Shown one piece after another: positions 44,680-54,119 of a DNA stretch of 64,000 bases (the stretch's first letter is position 1; each line of letters starts with the position of its first letter). This DNA is from Neptunomonas japonica JAMM 1380 (lineage in GTDB: Bacteria > Pseudomonadota > Gammaproteobacteria > Pseudomonadales > Balneatricaceae): positions 2,738,501 to 2,802,500 of the forward strand of contig NZ_AP014546.1 of the NCBI RefSeq assembly GCF_016592555.1. Reading direction: 5' to 3'. A model generated the notes under the pieces. The model was not told where the DNA came from, did no database searches, and saw only the letters and a list, made by a program, of their open reading frames with translations. A program made the position numbers and the translations under genes.

Positions 44680-46473
44680 TTAATCATCAGGTTTATCATT
44701 CATCATTGTTGGCACGGTTACAGGCGTAACTAAACTCAGTAGAAAACTGGCCCCCGATACAGCCTCATCTGCAGGTTGTTGTTCGATTATCAAATCACCT
44801 TGATGAGCTCTGGCCAGATCACGAGCCAGACCCAACCCGATCCCCGTACCGCTTACGCCGTCTGTCAGCTTGTTACTACCACGACAAAATGGCTCAAATA
44901 ACTTTTCAGGCTCATTTGCAGATACTCCAGGGCCAAAATCACGGACACGAATATAACTATATAAAATACCTGAGATCTCTTTTTGCCAGCTTCGGATATC
45001 CACAAATTGTCCATCACCGGCATACTTTTCACAGTTACTCAGCAGGTTATTTAAAACCTGTTCCAACGCTTCACCATCAAAATAGCATACGTGATTGGCA
45101 TCACCGCTAAAGCGTACCGTTAAATTTCGCGTACTTAATACGGGTGTAAACAGCTCAACCACTTGCGCTACACACTGATCAACAATCCCTTGCTGATACC
45201 TAATACTGACACCTTCACGCTTGGAGCGTGAAAAACTCAGCACATTTTCAATCAAGCGTGACAACCGCCCCGCCTCACTGCCAATCACTCCCAGATAACG
45301 TTGCGCAACCACTTCATCCTCTGCCAGTTCCTGCTCAAGCATCTCTGTATATAAACGCACATTGGTCAGCGGTGTTTTAAGCTCATGGGAGACCTGATTA
45401 ACAAAGTTCACTCGCTGCTCTGCCACTTTCAACTCTTGGCTATGCTCACGATATAGCCAGTAAGCCAAAGTAGACAAACCCACGGCTAATAAAAGTAATA
45501 ATGCGAACAAGCCCAACCAGCCAGTGATCACGGCCGGTTGAGCCGCTGCATAATAATCAAGATGCCAACTCGCTAAAGGGTGGCCCAAAGACAATGTCTG
45601 TAGTGGTTTATTGCCGGCACCCGCAACAGACTCACTACTATCACTCCCCCAGCTATAGGCCAACTCTCCTCGATCGTTCGTCAGTCGCATTTCAATGCCA
45701 GCTTCCTGCTCTGTGACTATATCGGCTTCCGTAGCAGAACTGGACGGCAACAGGTTAATTAGGTCTGATAAAAGCCTGGGTGAGTTCAAGGCAAAACCGA
45801 CTGTATTACCGCCACTATCTTGTAGCCAGAAGATCTGTTGCAAACCCGCCTCTGCATACCAAGCAATCCAACCATGAGGCCTTTCTACTGCACGCTCTTG
45901 GGCAAGCTCTGGTAACGCCAAAACTGAAGCATCTGCACTGTAACGCGCTTTGCTAGATACCGATTCACTCAATCTGGCGCTTCGTAACTCGTCACTATTC
46001 GTCTTTGAAAATCGCTGGCTAGTAACACTGCTTGGAGTGATCGGATCCATCGTCGGCACGGTAAAACGCTCGGGGGTACTCAACAGGTTACGCGTTAGCA
46101 CTACGAAGTCTTGCTCATGCTGATTCAACGCTTGATCTTGCGGGGGAAAGCGCCTTTCGCCAGCCTTAGACAATACAAAAATTTGCTTTACAACAGCCGA
46201 CTGACCAATAAAACGGCGCACACTTTCAACATTATATTGGCCCTGTGTTTCTTCCTGTAAAGCTTGTGCTTGAAGGATAAAACGTTGCTGCAGTAAGAAA
46301 AAATGCTCCTGAAACTGCCGATCAATACTCTGCAATCGACTGGTGACTAGATTGCTTAACTGATGTGCCGCAACCTGCTGTTGGTCCAATTGAAAACGAA
46401 CGCCAAACCAAACCAGTAACAAGAGTGGCAGTGCAATAATGACAGCGAGTATGAGTGGCGCTCGTTTTTTCAC
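44680..46473 (-). CDS. Membrane histidine kinase of the VWA operon
   Basis: This 597-residue kinase has two membrane helices (about 7-25 and 318-342) around a large ~290-residue periplasmic domain, then HisKA with His363 (SHELKTPLTN), N-box and GTGIGLGLARDL ATP-lid region. It has no HAMP domain that I can see. The large periplasmic part and the neighbour VWA protein gene point to an envelope signal. It is 22 bp downstream of the VWA gene. Confidence 0.9.
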   Translation of the reverse strand: MKKRAPLILAVIIALPLLLLVWFGVRFQLDQQQVAAHQLSNLVTSRLQSIDRQFQEHFFLLQQRFILQAQALQEETQGQYNVESVRRFIGQSAVVKQIFVLSKAGERRFPPQDQALNQHEQDFVVLTRNLLSTPERFTVPTMDPITPSSVTSQRFSKTNSDELRSARLSESVSSKARYSADASVLALPELAQERAVERPHGWIAWYAEAGLQQIFWLQDSGGNTVGFALNSPRLLSDLINLLPSSSATEADIVTEQEAGIEMRLTNDRGELAYSWGSDSSESVAGAGNKPLQTLSLGHPLASWHLDYYAAAQPAVITGWLGLFALLLLLAVGLSTLAYWLYREHSQELKVAEQRVNFVNQVSHELKTPLTNVRLYTEMLEQELAEDEVVAQRYLGVIGSEAGRLSRLIENVLSFSRSKREGVSIRYQQGIVDQCVAQVVELFTPVLSTRNLTVRFSGDANHVCYFDGEALEQVLNNLLSNCEKYAGDGQFVDIRSWQKEISGILYSYIRVRDFGPGVSANEPEKLFEPFCRGSNKLTDGVSGTGIGLGLARDLARAHQGDLIIEQQPADEAVSGASFLLSLVTPVTVPTMMNDKPDD

Positions 46474-46495
46474 AAGTTAAGTCCAATGATGTGTA

Positions 46496-47842
46496 TTAGT
46501 ACGTTTGTTGAGTGGCTCTTTTATACTGTCGTGCTTTTAACTCTTTACGTTGTTTGTTCCAGTCTTGCTCAGTTTCTAGCGCATCTGCATCTTTCAAGGC
46601 TTCTTCTTTCTGCTCTTGTAAGCGAGGAGAGCTGAGCGACTGTGCCTGAGAACCTAAATAGGATGCACTATCCTGAAGAATCTTCTTGGCGCCTTTCAAG
46701 TCTCCACTATCGCGGGCCTCAATAGCATTTTTGCTAAATTCATTTGCGACCTGTTCAACTGCCGCCTCAAGTGCCTTATCATCACGAGCAGCTTTGACTT
46801 CTTGTTGCGAGAGACTAAACCGAGCAACACTTTGGCCTGATAAGCTTTCTTGATTCTGAGTAAATAAATTATTGTAGTTAACGTTAACAGCCACCAGCTC
46901 AAGCTCTGTTTCAGCCTGCTGCTTGGGAACCTCTACCTCAAGAATAACGAACTTCTCCTGTTCGCTATACAGCTGATTGAGGCGAGTCGTTACCCGGTTA
47001 CCAATAATCTCGCTCTTACGCCCCAACAGGCGTATTGGCTTCACACCATTACGGCAACGAATCTCAATATTAACGCCCTGCGCTACCACGGAAAGCACAT
47101 CGCCAAACTCATATTGAAAAACAGAGGCCAAATCTTCTGCATTTTCAACAAACGCATGGTTACCATCGCTAAAACCAGCTAAACGGGTCATTAAGTCTTC
47201 GTTATAACCCAGCCCTAAACCGATAGTGGTGACACTAATACCCTCTTTCGCCAACGAAGCACCCAGTTCGCCCAGTTCAGAAGCAGACTGAGGGCCAACA
47301 TTGGCCAAACCGTCAGACATCAAGATAACCCGGTTTACTTTATTACGGCTTAAAAACTTACGTAGCTCATTAGCCCCCTTGCTCACACCGGCAAACAGCG
47401 CGGTATTGCCATTGGCATGAACATTACGAATGGCGTTAAAAATTGACTGTTGGTTACGTACTTGAGTCGCAGGTACAACCACCTGTACTTTAGAGTCGTA
47501 GCTAACCACGGAAACTATATCCCGCTCATCAAGGCGTTTAATCGCCATAATGGCCGCTTCACGAGCGTACTTAATTTTATCTCCCCCCATTGAACCAGAC
47601 TTATCTAAGACAATGGCAACATTGGCAGGTATACGTGCTTGCTTGTCTTGCTGCTTAAAGCCTTCCAGAGACACTTTTATAAAAGCTCTGTGACTTTGCT
47701 CCGCCTCCATCACTGGGGTTGCCAAATTGATATTCAAGTTCACCTGATTAGCCTGAGCCAAAACTGGCAACAAACTGAGTAAAGCAAACCCAAACGGCCG
47801 TACAAATCGCTTTAGCATAGAGATATCTAATTGAGTGTTCAT
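46496..47842 (-). CDS. Secreted von Willebrand factor A domain protein
   Basis: This 448-residue precursor has a signal peptide (LLSLLPVLAQA) and a VWA domain with the MIDAS motif DKSGSM (about 79-84) plus a later T (GNTALF) and D (LMSDGLA). A C-terminal helical tail is rich in charge. No LPxTG motif is present, although VWA proteins near such two-component pairs often are sortase targets. It is first in the VWA-HK-RR operon and may be the periplasmic sensor partner. Confidence 0.85.
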   Translation of the reverse strand: MNTQLDISMLKRFVRPFGFALLSLLPVLAQANQVNLNINLATPVMEAEQSHRAFIKVSLEGFKQQDKQARIPANVAIVLDKSGSMGGDKIKYAREAAIMAIKRLDERDIVSVVSYDSKVQVVVPATQVRNQQSIFNAIRNVHANGNTALFAGVSKGANELRKFLSRNKVNRVILMSDGLANVGPQSASELGELGASLAKEGISVTTIGLGLGYNEDLMTRLAGFSDGNHAFVENAEDLASVFQYEFGDVLSVVAQGVNIEIRCRNGVKPIRLLGRKSEIIGNRVTTRLNQLYSEQEKFVILEVEVPKQQAETELELVAVNVNYNNLFTQNQESLSGQSVARFSLSQQEVKAARDDKALEAAVEQVANEFSKNAIEARDSGDLKGAKKILQDSASYLGSQAQSLSSPRLQEQKEEALKDADALETEQDWNKQRKELKARQYKRATQQTY

Positions 47843-47974
47843 GATGAAGTTCCTGAATAGTGAGTATAGTGGATCAATGCCACCGCTGTATTAACTCTAC
47901 GTTTAACTGGACAGGAAGAAGTCAGATAAAGTTATCTGTTATGTAAGAAATTTGTAAAACATTAGGCTCATGGG

Positions 47975-48559
47975 TTAGAAGCACTCCTCAGCCAATATCA
48001 ACTGGCTAGGTGTTGTTGTAGAACATGGACGCCAATGATAGACGTAAACCGGAGTCTGATAGATATCTTTAAGCTTAGTGACGTTTACCGGCTCGCACGA
48101 AGGCAGTGCAAACGTGTTACTCACAATGCGAATCTCATGAAACAGTTCACGTTTCAACTTTTTATGCAAAGCATCCATACCTCCAGGAAAAAGATAACAG
48201 AATAAAACAGAGGCATTACCTAGGTCTGCTTTTGTAAAATCTTTGCGATAAATCGTCAGGTTATCCAGCCGTAAGCTGTATTTACGAATGATTGAAACTA
48301 ACCATGGAAACCATGAGAGCTCATAGCCTATCACTTGATGATGTGGATATTCTCGGGCAAGAGCGACAACCAGCGTTCCCCAACCAGAACCAAGATCAAT
48401 CAAAGGGCCATTTGCAGGCGGGCTAGTTGAAGCAAGCATCGCTTGGCAAGCCTTACCTGAACTCATCATGGGCGAAATACCTGTTTGCAGCGTGCTCCAA
48501 ACAATGGATAAAGCAATCAGAAAAGCGAAAAGTACTAGTATCAACTCAACAAAAAACAT
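47975..48559 (-). CDS. SAM-dependent methyltransferase with membrane anchor
   Basis: This 194-residue protein starts with one hydrophobic helix (about 4-22), then a class I methyltransferase fold with SAM motif I LIDLGSGWGT and a motif II region (QVIGYELSWFPWLV). It seems to be an anchored cytoplasmic enzyme of unknown substrate. It lies one base downstream of the GNAT gene and is probably translationally coupled to it. Confidence 0.75.
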   Translation of the reverse strand: MFFVELILVLFAFLIALSIVWSTLQTGISPMMSSGKACQAMLASTSPPANGPLIDLGSGWGTLVVALAREYPHHQVIGYELSWFPWLVSIIRKYSLRLDNLTIYRKDFTKADLGNASVLFCYLFPGGMDALHKKLKRELFHEIRIVSNTFALPSCEPVNVTKLKDIYQTPVYVYHWRPCSTTTPSQLILAEECF

Positions 48560-48560
48560 A

Positions 48561-49115
48561 TCAACGAGGATCTATGATTTGTTGGGGTTTCATTGTTTTA
48601 CTTGCACCTAACGCTGCCATCATCCGGTACAAGCGTACCGATCTGCCATGAAATTCAAGATTCGTGTAGCTGCTAAACCCTGCTTTTTCGCTCACTCTAA
48701 TTGAAGCCTTATGCTCAGGCTCAATAATGGCAACAACAGACCTCATAGACTTCTGCATGAAGGCGTAATTAATAACATCTTTGACTGCTTCACTCGCAAA
48801 CCCCTGGTTCCAGAACTTTTGTGCTAGACGATAGCCCAAATTCATTTCCTCGATGCCATCGACCATTTCTGGGCTAACACCACAAAAACCAACAAGACCC
48901 CCAGAGCTTTTTTCAACTAACGCCCACGGCCCTACTCCATGAGATGAGTAGCACTCCTGACACCAGTCGATAAACTTACGAGTGGCATTCTCATCACAAA
49001 CTCCGTGAACCGAGTGCTTCATCACATCAGGATCACTCAAAATCTCTGTAAGCGCAGGGAGGTCTTGCCGCGACAGCTGCCGCCCGATTAACCTCGACGT
49101 TTCAAACAAGATCAC
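48561..49115 (-). CDS. GNAT-family N-acetyltransferase (RimJ-like)
   Basis: This 184-residue acetyltransferase of the RimJ/RimL type has motifs DPDVMKHSVHGV, LGYRLAQKFWNQGFASEAVKDVINYAF (acetyl-CoA loop) and AIIEPEHKASIRVSEKAGF. It transfers an acetyl group to a protein or small molecule; the target is unknown. It is upstream of the methyltransferase gene by one base. Confidence 0.85.
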   Translation of the reverse strand: MILFETSRLIGRQLSRQDLPALTEILSDPDVMKHSVHGVCDENATRKFIDWCQECYSSHGVGPWALVEKSSGGLVGFCGVSPEMVDGIEEMNLGYRLAQKFWNQGFASEAVKDVINYAFMQKSMRSVVAIIEPEHKASIRVSEKAGFSSYTNLEFHGRSVRLYRMMAALGASKTMKPQQIIDPR

Positions 49116-49359
49116 AGATAGTTCCTTATAAGTAGCGCCCTATTAAGGTGTGAGACACGCAATAAAAAGCCTCATAAACCACTTCAAACACTAAATGTAA
49201 CGCATTGTATAAATGCCAAACATTACGAACCGCTCTCAACAGTTTGTTATTTATTCCTTTAACTCGACCATAAACCACTAGTTAAAGATCAATGAGTTAT
49301 CACCGCTTTCCTCCTTATTAATGGAAAGGGGACCACTGAACAAGCCCTAAACTGAACAC

Positions 49360-50421
49360 TTATCTCGCTTTTGCTTCTGCTCTTAAGTCGAGTATTTTTC
49401 CTACGGTTCGATTCCAGTTAGCGGCGCATTCTGGGCCGCAACGCTCAGCCCAGCGAGGCAAGATAACATCCGTAGCAATTTTATTACGCACGACAAGATC
49501 AGCTTTAGAAGGCTCTACCAGTACCATGTTACCGGCTTCACCAATATTACAAGGCCCTTCAGATAAGCAAGCTAAAGCTACGGCATCTTCCTTTGCTGTT
49601 TCTTGCCACATGCTTTCTGTAAGTACTGCAATTTCATTTTTCAGAAGTGTTTTTTGCTCACTGCTTAGCACATTCCACTTACTCATATTCATTGCCCCAA
49701 ATGCCAGCCCCCAGCCTACACGTAAGGTAAAACCATGCGAAGCCACCTTATACAACTTACTCGTATAAGCAGACATGGTTCCGGTAATGACGCAATCAAC
49801 AATCCCTTTTTCAAGCGCTTCAGGTACATCGTTATAGGGAACACTCACCGGAATAGCCCCGACACCTTCGACAAAGTCTCCGAGTGTTGTCAGAAAAACA
49901 CGTATGCGCTTTCCTTTCAGATCCTCGATACTGCTAACCTTTCGGCTACACCACAGCATTTGGCTTGGGAATGGGTAGAGCATCATCAACTTTGCATTAT
50001 ATTTTTCCGCAAAAGCACGCTCCAATGTTGGAAAATAAGCATGCGCTACCTGTTTCTGTACATCAATATTTTGCACCAGAGACGATAGATCGGCTCCTTC
50101 AAATATTTCACTTTCAGGTACCACATACCCGGGTAAACCAAAGGCAAAATCAAACACGCCATTTTTTACCAAGCGCATGATCTCGTAACCCTGCAAGCCT
50201 AATTCAGTATGGGGTTTTATCTCACCAATAATCTGGCCGTCGCTCACCTGTGCAATACGTTTATTCCAGAAGGGCCCTTCATGCTTTTGGTAGTTGGTGA
50301 AATAGTCCCAGGTACCCACTGCTTTGATGATAACTGTGTCGTTTGCCGCTAAAAAGTTGCTAAATCCTGCGATTATCAAACAGAAAAGAAATGGCGCTGA
50401 GTACTTTTTTATTATTTTCAT
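49360..50421 (-). CDS. Orphan TRAP-type solute-binding protein (DctP family)
   Basis: This ~353-residue periplasmic protein has a signal peptide and DctP-type features: LSSLVQN, SSIEDLKGKRIRVF, and GAIPVSVPYNDVPEALEKGIVDCVITG. Four cysteines near the end (CLSEGPC, CGPEC) may form disulfides. No DctQM genes are adjacent on this strand. It is divergent from the sensor kinase gene at 50607 and could be its periplasmic ligand partner. The ATG at 50421 is preferred over a GTG two codons earlier. Confidence 0.83.
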   Translation of the reverse strand: MKIIKKYSAPFLFCLIIAGFSNFLAANDTVIIKAVGTWDYFTNYQKHEGPFWNKRIAQVSDGQIIGEIKPHTELGLQGYEIMRLVKNGVFDFAFGLPGYVVPESEIFEGADLSSLVQNIDVQKQVAHAYFPTLERAFAEKYNAKLMMLYPFPSQMLWCSRKVSSIEDLKGKRIRVFLTTLGDFVEGVGAIPVSVPYNDVPEALEKGIVDCVITGTMSAYTSKLYKVASHGFTLRVGWGLAFGAMNMSKWNVLSSEQKTLLKNEIAVLTESMWQETAKEDAVALACLSEGPCNIGEAGNMVLVEPSKADLVVRNKIATDVILPRWAERCGPECAANWNRTVGKILDLRAEAKAR

Positions 50422-50606
50422 AAACACCGATTGTTACGCGTATTTGAGAAATGTATTAATAGATTTTTAAGGCTAGCCTTATTTATACTGCTGCCTATAA
50501 GCGGTGATAGCAACCAAATTATAACGACGACTCCCCTATTGCATAATTTCTCATTAATCTCTCAAATAGCTATGATGTAACATAAACTCACCAAGGCTCC
50601 CGTTAT

Positions 50607-52550
50607 ATGAAAAGTAAGTATCGGTTAGGAATTCGCGGTCGATTTTTCTTAGCATTTGGAGCATTAAGCGCCCTAACCTTACTCGCCAGTATCATTAGCT
50701 GGATGTCGTATAACCGCCTTGGAGATGGGCTAAATCAGGTCGTTGAAGGGAATATACATACCCTTAGTTTGATGGCCGATTTAAAAGAAAAGGGCACTAA
50801 AATAACTCTAATAGCCCCAACTTTACTCGCTGTAAAGAATGAAGCTAACCGCCAAAACATTCGCCAAGATTTGAACCTCAACATATCCATTATGGCCTAT
50901 TTACTGCCGCAAATTTCTGCGGCAACACAAGACCATCAAGCGCAAAAAAATCTTTCTGCACAGATAGAAACGTTAAAAACCACATTAGTAGAACTAGATA
51001 ATAATGTATTTGAAAAACTCAAAATACAGCAACAAAAAAGATCAGAAAACCAGCGCCTAAGATGGGTGGCATCCAGCTTTTTAAGTGATATCAATCGGCT
51101 CACAGAAAACGAGCAGCGCTACCTGTACAGCCTCTTAAATCAAGAGTCACCCGACTCCTGGCTGACGATGAACAACGTCAGAAAAGACGCAGCCAGTACT
51201 ATAAATGCCGACTTACAAAGACTCTATCGTATAAAAGCGGATGTAAACCTGCTCATTAATTTAGTCGATAGAGCCCAGCACCTACCCGACCTGAACTCTC
51301 TAATTGCTACACAAGCGCATTCTGATGAGATCATTCAGCGGATTAAACAAGATATTGAAGCGGTCGGGAACATACAGGGTGTTAAAGCCCTTAAGCAGAC
51401 CATCGTCAATATCGTTTTTCTTACCCGCGGCGAACACAATATGTTTACTATCCGCAGTAGAGAACGAGCTATTCTACAATCCGGTGAATTACTACTTAGC
51501 CGTATCAGAGAGGAGCTTGGCAACTTAAACCAAGAAGTGGCCATCCAAACGGATAATACCGAAGCGGCCGCTCAAGTCTCTGCACAAAATGCCCGAGAAA
51601 CCATTAAAAAAGGGCGTATCTGGATGCTACTCATGGTGGCCGCTAGTTTACTGTTCTCGATTTTGATTGTCTGGCTCTATGTGGGTAAAAACATGGTGGG
51701 AAGAATCACCAGCCTAGATGCCAGCATGCGCTCGATTGCCAATGGTAATCTCGACGAAGACGTACAAGTAAAAGGCAGCGATGAGATTGGCACTATGGCA
51801 CGCTCACTGGTCAGTTTTCGCGACCAACTAGCCACCTTACAAGAAGATTTAGTACAAGCAGGTAAACTGGCAGCACTTGGCCAGTTATCGGCCGGTATCG
51901 CCCATGAGATTAACCAGCCACTATCAGCGATTGGGCATTACTCGCATAACGGTTTACGCTTGATAAAGTCCGGTCGGCTCGACGAAACAGAAAAAAACCT
52001 TAATCAGATATCCAATCTAACTAAGCGCGCGACCACTATTATTACGCGTCTTAAATCATTAGCTCGTAAGCAACAAGATAATTTAGTTAAAGTTGATCTG
52101 CGCTTAGTAATAGATAATGTACTGTCGATGCTTGAAGGAGATGAGGTCAGAAAACTCACCTCAATAGACGTTAATTTTGATCATGATCGTAACCTAGTTA
52201 ATGCCGATTCTGTGCAACTCGAACAAGTCGTACTTAATCTAGTTACCAATGCTCTGGATGCCATTAATGACCAGCCAGAAAAACACATAACCATTGACTG
52301 CTTGCACCAGCATGACCGGTTTGAAATTTATGTACGTGACAACGGCCCCGGAATTAGTAAAGAATTACGCGAGCAGATTTTTGAGCCATTTTTTACAACA
52401 AAACGCCGTGGCCAGAGTTTAGGGCTCGGTTTATCTATTTCATATAACATAATAAAAAGTTTTGGTGGCAAGCTAACGGTCGATGATGGATCGGGCAACG
52501 GCGCATCATTTTGTATCCAATTACCTGAGTATCGGAGAAGTAAGCCATGA
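50607..52550 (+). CDS. Histidine kinase with TorS-like sensor region (DctB-type kinase core)
   Basis: This 647-residue kinase has two membrane helices (about 10-30 and 337-357) flanking a ~300-residue periplasmic helical region. Its pattern (early NxxTLSLMADLKEKGTKIT, then long helices) recalls the TorS sensor domain. After a HAMP region come HisKA with His433 (GIAHEINQPLS) and HATPase (GQSLGLGLSISYNI), as in DctB/NtrY-type kinases. The next gene, encoding a sigma-54 regulator, overlaps its end by four bases. Confidence 0.9.
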   Translation: MKSKYRLGIRGRFFLAFGALSALTLLASIISWMSYNRLGDGLNQVVEGNIHTLSLMADLKEKGTKITLIAPTLLAVKNEANRQNIRQDLNLNISIMAYLLPQISAATQDHQAQKNLSAQIETLKTTLVELDNNVFEKLKIQQQKRSENQRLRWVASSFLSDINRLTENEQRYLYSLLNQESPDSWLTMNNVRKDAASTINADLQRLYRIKADVNLLINLVDRAQHLPDLNSLIATQAHSDEIIQRIKQDIEAVGNIQGVKALKQTIVNIVFLTRGEHNMFTIRSRERAILQSGELLLSRIREELGNLNQEVAIQTDNTEAAAQVSAQNARETIKKGRIWMLLMVAASLLFSILIVWLYVGKNMVGRITSLDASMRSIANGNLDEDVQVKGSDEIGTMARSLVSFRDQLATLQEDLVQAGKLAALGQLSAGIAHEINQPLSAIGHYSHNGLRLIKSGRLDETEKNLNQISNLTKRATTIITRLKSLARKQQDNLVKVDLRLVIDNVLSMLEGDEVRKLTSIDVNFDHDRNLVNADSVQLEQVVLNLVTNALDAINDQPEKHITIDCLHQHDRFEIYVRDNGPGISKELREQIFEPFFTTKRRGQSLGLGLSISYNIIKSFGGKLTVDDGSGNGASFCIQLPEYRRSKP

Positions 52551-53920
52551 GCTCAGCCATATCTAATGGCCAAGTAATAATCATTGATGATGAAGAGATC
52601 GTCCGTGAGTCAATGATTCAAACACTGCAGCTTGAAGGCTATCACGCCAGTGCGTATGAAAACCCACAACGTGCCATAGAGCAGTGCTCAATGAACTGGC
52701 AAGGGGTGATTATTTGCGATGTGCGAATGGACATCATGGGTGGGCTTGAGGTCTTACAGCTGATTATTGAAGTTGATCCAGAGATTCCTGTCATCATGTT
52801 CAGCGGGCACTCTGATATCGCCATCGCGATTCAGGCAATACGCTTGGGCGCTTACGACTTTCTCGAAAAAACCGATGACCCTCAGCAGCATATAAATACA
52901 GTACAAAGGGCTTGGAAAAAACGCCAGTTAGTACTCGAAAACCGCAGCTTACGCCAAGCGATCCAAGGCCAGCACGAAATTGATAACCGCTTGATAGGCC
53001 AGACCAAGGAAATCATTCGCCTACGAGAAACGACCTTACAACTAGCGCATGTCGATGTGGATCTGATCATCAACGGAGCAACAGGTACCGGCAAAGAAGT
53101 AGTTGCCAATTGTTTACATGATTTTAGCCCGCGCGCTAAAAAGCCTTTTGTTGCGCTTAACTGTGGTGCAGTAACAGAATCGATCATAGAAAGTGAGCTG
53201 TTTGGCCATGAAGTTGGTGCTTTTACAGGAGCAAATAAGAAGCGTATTGGTAAAATAGAGTATGCCAGCGGAGGGACTCTATTTCTGGATGAAATAGAAA
53301 GCATGCCGGCTTCGCTTCAGGTAAGGCTGTTACGCGTTCTCCAGGAAAGAACCCTACAACGGTTAGGCGGAAATGCCGATATTGATGTGGACATCCGTGT
53401 TATTGCCGCATCAAAAGTCAACCTACGTGACGCTGCTGATCAAGGGCAATTTCGGGAAGACCTTTATTATCGGCTCAATGTGGCAAGTATCGAGATCCCC
53501 AATCTTGATCAACGTAAGGAAGATATTCCTGTTCTTTTTAGCCATTTTGTTGATCAGGCCACTCAACGCTTTGATCGTGAGAGTCGCCCCCTGCCTAAGT
53601 CGTTATTACAACAGCTACGTGCGCAAAGCTGGCCCGGTAATGTACGCGAACTACGTAACGCCGCAGAGCGTTGGACTTTGGGGCTTTCAATCGAAGCTGA
53701 AGCTGACACACATACTTACGCCCATACGACACAAACAACTAAAGGCGCTAATTTAGATGAGCTTGTCGATCATTACGAGCGCGAGGTTATCGCTGCAGCA
53801 CTAAGAGCGAACAACGGCCAAGCCGAACTTACCGCAGAAGCGCTGGGAATTCCGCGAAAGAAACTTTATCTGCGAATGAAAAAACATGGGCTCGAGCGGA
53901 ATGACTTTATAGACGATTGA
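52547..53920 (+). CDS. Sigma-54-dependent response regulator (DctD type)
   Basis: This 457-residue NtrC-family regulator has a receiver with Asp58, an AAA+ domain with Walker A GATGTGKE (177-184) and the sigma-54 loop GAFTGA (224-229), and a C-terminal Fis-type helix-turn-helix (LTAEALGIPRKKLYLRMKKHG). It is coupled to the kinase gene. A sigma-54 promoter for the TRAP genes lies 120 bp downstream, so it should activate dctPQM. Confidence 0.93.
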   Translation: MSSAISNGQVIIIDDEEIVRESMIQTLQLEGYHASAYENPQRAIEQCSMNWQGVIICDVRMDIMGGLEVLQLIIEVDPEIPVIMFSGHSDIAIAIQAIRLGAYDFLEKTDDPQQHINTVQRAWKKRQLVLENRSLRQAIQGQHEIDNRLIGQTKEIIRLRETTLQLAHVDVDLIINGATGTGKEVVANCLHDFSPRAKKPFVALNCGAVTESIIESELFGHEVGAFTGANKKRIGKIEYASGGTLFLDEIESMPASLQVRLLRVLQERTLQRLGGNADIDVDIRVIAASKVNLRDAADQGQFREDLYYRLNVASIEIPNLDQRKEDIPVLFSHFVDQATQRFDRESRPLPKSLLQQLRAQSWPGNVRELRNAAERWTLGLSIEAEADTHTYAHTTQTTKGANLDELVDHYEREVIAAALRANNGQAELTAEALGIPRKKLYLRMKKHGLERNDFIDD

Positions 53921-53926
53921 GTTAAA

Positions 53927-53960
53927 ATTGACTCATAAAAATCACTAGATTTGAGTCAAT
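53927..53960 (+). promoter_or_regulatory. Inverted repeat upstream of the sigma-54 promoter
   Basis: ATTGACTCA (53927-53935) and TGAGTCAAT (53952-53960) form a perfect 9-bp inverted repeat, just after the regulator stop and about 85-120 bp before the -24/-12 element. This is a typical position for an enhancer site of the DctD-type regulator. It lacks a T-run, so a terminator is less likely. Confidence 0.55.
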
Positions 53961-54042
53961 ATTGACCCGCCGATCGCTAACCAACTTATACAATAAAAAC
54001 TAAGCTGCTGTTTTATAAGATATTATTTATATTTTTCGGGTC

Positions 54043-54058
54043 TGGTACAAGGTTTGCA
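54043..54058 (+). promoter_or_regulatory. Sigma-54 (-24/-12) promoter of the TRAP operon
   Basis: TGGTAC-AAGGT-TTGCA has GG at 54044-54045 and GC at 54056-54057 with the required ten bases between them. It lies 62 bp before the dctP start and downstream of a sigma-54 activator gene. Confidence 0.85.
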
Positions 54059-54119
54059 AATTACTAAGGTAGCAAATGCCATTGGTATCGCTAACAAACC
54101 ATTGTCCCGGAGAATAATA

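Noticed and set aside
43981..46473. Assignment of the two-component pair as the dedicated sortase system PdsRS
   Set aside because: No sortase gene is visible in the window and the VWA protein lacks an LPxTG motif.
49190..49210. An ATGTAAC copy upstream of the GNAT gene, similar to the qhp repeat
   Set aside because: Only one copy is present, without the second repeat 10 bp away and without matching promoter spacing.
50572..50582. Another single ATGTAAC before the TorS-like kinase gene
   Set aside because: Single copy only; the sequence is short enough to occur by chance in this window.
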